NCBI GenBank assembly: GCA_034696485.1
Contig: JAQIWT010001358.1
Location: 1 to 11,105, forward strand
DNA from: Isohypsibius dastychi
Taxonomy: Eukaryota; Tardigrada; Eutardigrada; Parachela; Isohypsibiidae
DNA: 11,105 nt
Reading direction: 5' to 3'
Made by a program: the position numbers and the translations under genes. The notes under the pieces were generated by a model, which saw only the letters and a program-made list of their open reading frames with translations, did not search any database and was not told the DNA's origin. Position 1 is the first letter of the stretch. Every line of letters begins with the position of its first letter. Positions 9,320-11,105 of this stretch are shown here, piece after piece.

Positions 9320-9486
9320 GTTGTAACGATTGCAAATCTCGGACGGAAATCGAGGCTAAACAGCGACTGTTTTAATAAGTCAAACGAGCATCATTTGACC
9401 ATTTTTGGCTGATACGAGGGTCATATGGGGATTTAAAACAGTCGCTGTTTCGATTTTTTTTCCATACGAGAATGCAATTACACGAA
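9320..9486. repeat. Foldback element with long imperfect inverted arms
   Basis: The inner arms are perfect over 18 bases (9358-9375 against 9433-9450; TTAAAACAGTCGCTGTTT and complement). Pairing continues outward through 9347-9352 with 9451-9456 after a 5-base bulge (AGGCT), then imperfectly (TCTCGGACGG with CCATACGAGA; TTGCA with TGCAA; TTGTAA with TTACAC) to about 9320 and 9486. The 57-base loop holds a further small stem (GTCAAA 9379-9384, TTTGAC 9394-9399). No coding capacity and no clear target duplication were seen. It could be a small non-autonomous foldback transposon or a structured RNA. Confidence 0.7.
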
Positions 9487-9840
9487 AACATTGCCGGAGT
9501 GCAAGTTCTCCAAGGCAAGACTTGAAATCAAATCGAAACCATTTTTTCCGCCAAAAATCAATGACAAATTTTTAACGCAATTCTATTGCCGAAGAAAAGA
9601 GGAAAAGAAAGCTCATTAATTATTCAGCATATCGAGAATGTGGATCTCGTTCGCCATTGCGTAATTCACGGGGTGAGGATCGAAGGTGTTCCAAATCCCA
9701 ACTTCTTGACGAAAAGAGGCCAAAGTGTGGGTCACGCAACAATTTCATGGTTGGGCCCCCCGTATTATTTGCAAAGGATTAGCAGGGAGCTCTCAATTCC
9801 CGCAGCGAGTATCAATTCAAAACTAATCGTCTCAACTTAC

Positions 9841-9870
9841 GGAGTGCTGTTTTCTCAGAGATCCCCCCAT
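9841..9870 (-). CDS. Candidate alternative ankyrin first exon (N-terminus 3)
   Basis: On the minus strand, ATG at 9870 opens 10 codons, MGGSLRKQHS, then an ideal donor TCC|GTAAGT in phase 0, compatible with the acceptor at 966. The start context is good (A at -3, G at +4). No other minus-strand ATG occurs between it and an initiator-like TCAGT at 9945-9941, which would give a 73-base leader. Gly2 raises the possibility of N-myristoylation, but Arg at position 6 does not suit that consensus. The splice-phase match is seen; assignment to the ankyrin gene is inference. Confidence 0.42.
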
Positions 9871-9938
9871 ATTTCCGGGTTTTAAGCTTCGGGTGTGAAG
9901 TTTAATCCAGAAATACCCCGTGCGGCGTAACCAAAGTC

Positions 9939-9945
9939 ACACTGA
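9939..9945 (-). promoter_or_regulatory. Initiator-like site upstream of candidate first exon 3
   Basis: The minus strand reads TCAGTGT, matching the arthropod initiator core TCAGT, with the A at 9943. No DPE lies at +28 and no well-placed TATA box was found, so this is weak. Confidence 0.25.
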
Positions 9946-10697
9946 CTGCAATCTGGTCCATATTTTGTAGAATCGTGGCAAACGTCAAAATAATCAACAA
10001 GCAATAAAACTCCCCTCAAACTTGAGATCAAACAGGACAATCAGAAGAACAGCTCCTTCCTCCAGCCAAAAGAGCTGGAGGAGCAATCTATCATGCAAGA
10101 ATGCGAAATCTCCGGAACAACTTTGTCAGAAACCACTTGCTGTCCGAGGAAATGAGGAAATTGCAACGCTCGAGTGAGATGCCAGTGCAGTACGAAAACA
10201 GGGGCATACGCGCTACACACGGGAGAGATGAACAAATATATCAAAATAAACGCCCTTCCCGCGCGTCTCAATCAGCAGGCAAAAACGGGAGATTGCCACA
10301 GGAGCCAGCCAGACCGGGGTCCTATGATATTAATGCAGTGTAAAAGACTCTTCTAAACCAGGCCATCGAATATTTCACTCTGCGCACACTGGGAGTCCTG
10401 TCCTGAACATGGGGGACTCTGTGTCTCTTTAGTCGATATACAGCGGATAATCAAGTCTTGACTGCAGGTAGATTAAACAGCGTTATTTGCTCGGTATGCA
10501 GTCCTTTCTCGCCTGCGTACGGATTTGTAGGACGAGTGACATGTTGCGGTGCCAAAAGAACAACATTGCCGCACTATTGTCCAACCTGAGACCGACTGGC
10601 CAAAAAACACATCTCGACGTGTCCAATTCGCCTGACTGCCTCTGCCGGCTTTCATGCAGAACTCTCGTGGATTGCTTACTTAAGATTCCGTTCTCAC
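9946..10697. other. No recognised gene
   Basis: An 80-codon plus-strand frame with a true ATG (10101-10343) encodes a charged peptide with no family resemblance. A 45-codon minus-strand frame from ATG 10655 reaches a mediocre donor (TCC|GTACGC) in phase 0 but has a poor start context. I do not call either as a gene. Confidence 0.4.
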
Positions 10698-10718
10698 CGA
10701 CGTTGAGAGATCAATCAT
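10698..10718 (-). CDS. Weak candidate alternative ankyrin first exon (N-terminus 4)
   Basis: On the minus strand, ATG at 10718 opens 7 codons, MIDLSTS, followed by a good donor TCG|GTGAGA in phase 0. A TATATAAG box lies upstream at 10756-10749, but a start 30 bases from it would leave a leader of only a few bases. The exon is very short and may be chance. Confidence 0.25.
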
Positions 10719-11105
10719 TACTCCGGTTCTCCTTCGAGCGATAATAGACTTATATAAAAACCACCATCACAACCAACCCGCATCAATCGAAAAGAGGGTC
10801 TGGTGTAATTGAATAGTTTTTCTGGGAGGACGCCGATCGAAGATGGAGTGCATTATTATGGATACAATTGTCGATCAGGCGTTACTCGTTGAATTGACTC
10901 TTTGACCCCAGCTACTTTATGACGGCGCTGGTAGACTTGACCTTTTGTTGAAAATTGGCTCGATTAGTTATGCGGCGCGAGGGATTCGGAGGAGCTGATT
11001 AAAGTTTCATCAAAAGTTTAGACGCGACTTCGATGATCTTGAACTGCTAGCATGAGTGCACATCTCTTGCCGTTTTTGCATGTTGTAATTGGTTTCTCGG
11101 CGCGG
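10719..11105. other. No recognised gene
   Basis: The sequence holds TATATAAAA on the plus strand near 10751, with its complement readable as TATATAAG. A 20-codon plus-strand frame begins at about 10844 (MECIIMDTIVDQ). Neither is enough to call a gene. Confidence 0.4.

Larger units (their letters stand above)
6721..9840. other. Non-coding upstream region with repeats and palindromes
   Basis: No protein gene was recognised in about 3.1 kb. The region includes an E-box CACGTG at 6862-6867, a CAT microsatellite with a CG-alternating tract, a GAGA-rich tract near 7301-7320, palindromes near 8670-8690 and 8839-8850, and the foldback at about 9320-9486. The listed open frames here are short, often lack an ATG, and have no family resemblance. 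Confidence 0.5.

Noticed and set aside
9586-9885. 99-codon plus-strand frame
   Set aside because: No ATG start (opens at TTG), no family resemblance, and it overlaps a better explained minus-strand exon candidate.
10101-10343. 80-codon plus-strand frame with ATG
   Set aside because: No recognisable domain, signal or splice support; this length is expected by chance in 11 kb.
10473-10655. 45-codon minus-strand frame ending at donor TCC|GTACGC in phase 0 as a first exon
   Set aside because: Poor start context, a mediocre donor, and an odd Cys- and Trp-containing peptide unlike ankyrin leaders.
1-11105. tRNA genes, CRISPR arrays and intact transposase or reverse transcriptase genes
   Set aside because: I looked for the GGTTCGANTCC B-box, regularly spaced repeats and conserved enzyme motifs by eye and found none.

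Overview
This window is eukaryotic genomic DNA. Long AT-rich non-coding stretches separate short coding blocks that begin and end at GT/AG splice sites, and no bacterial-style operon or long uninterrupted gene is present. The residues encoded in the exons look like an invertebrate, probably arthropod, ankyrin of the Ank2 type, and a 92-base intron fits a compact invertebrate genome. I cannot name the species.

The one gene I can defend lies on the minus strand and runs off the left edge. It is the 5' end of a canonical ankyrin, the spectrin-membrane adaptor. Three exons (966-865, 772-674, 398-9) encode the first ankyrin repeats. All three are phase 0 and begin with the family hallmark [12 protein letters not shown] first coding exon at 3749-3660 supplies a 30-residue disordered N-terminus. 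Just upstream of it is a TATA-less core promoter on the minus strand: an arthropod initiator (TCAGTCT) with a downstream promoter element (GGTTCT) at exactly +28 to +33.

From about 3920 to 11105 there is no recognisable conserved protein. Read on the minus strand, this upstream half holds three more short ATG-initiated blocks (6720-6679, 9870-9841, 10718-10698). Each ends at a credible donor in the one phase that joins the shared ankyrin exon at 966. I read them, with decreasing confidence, as candidate alternative first exons. Ankyrin genes are known for several promoters and exchangeable N-termini.

Other structures in the upstream half are a foldback element of about 165 bases (9320-9486), a CAT microsatellite beside a CG-alternating tract (6945-6990), a GAGA-rich tract (about 7301-7320), an E-box at 6862-6867 and several palindromes. 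The large first intron (3659-967) is mostly featureless apart from a region open in both directions at about 2250-2970. I saw no tRNA, rRNA, CRISPR array or intact transposon gene.
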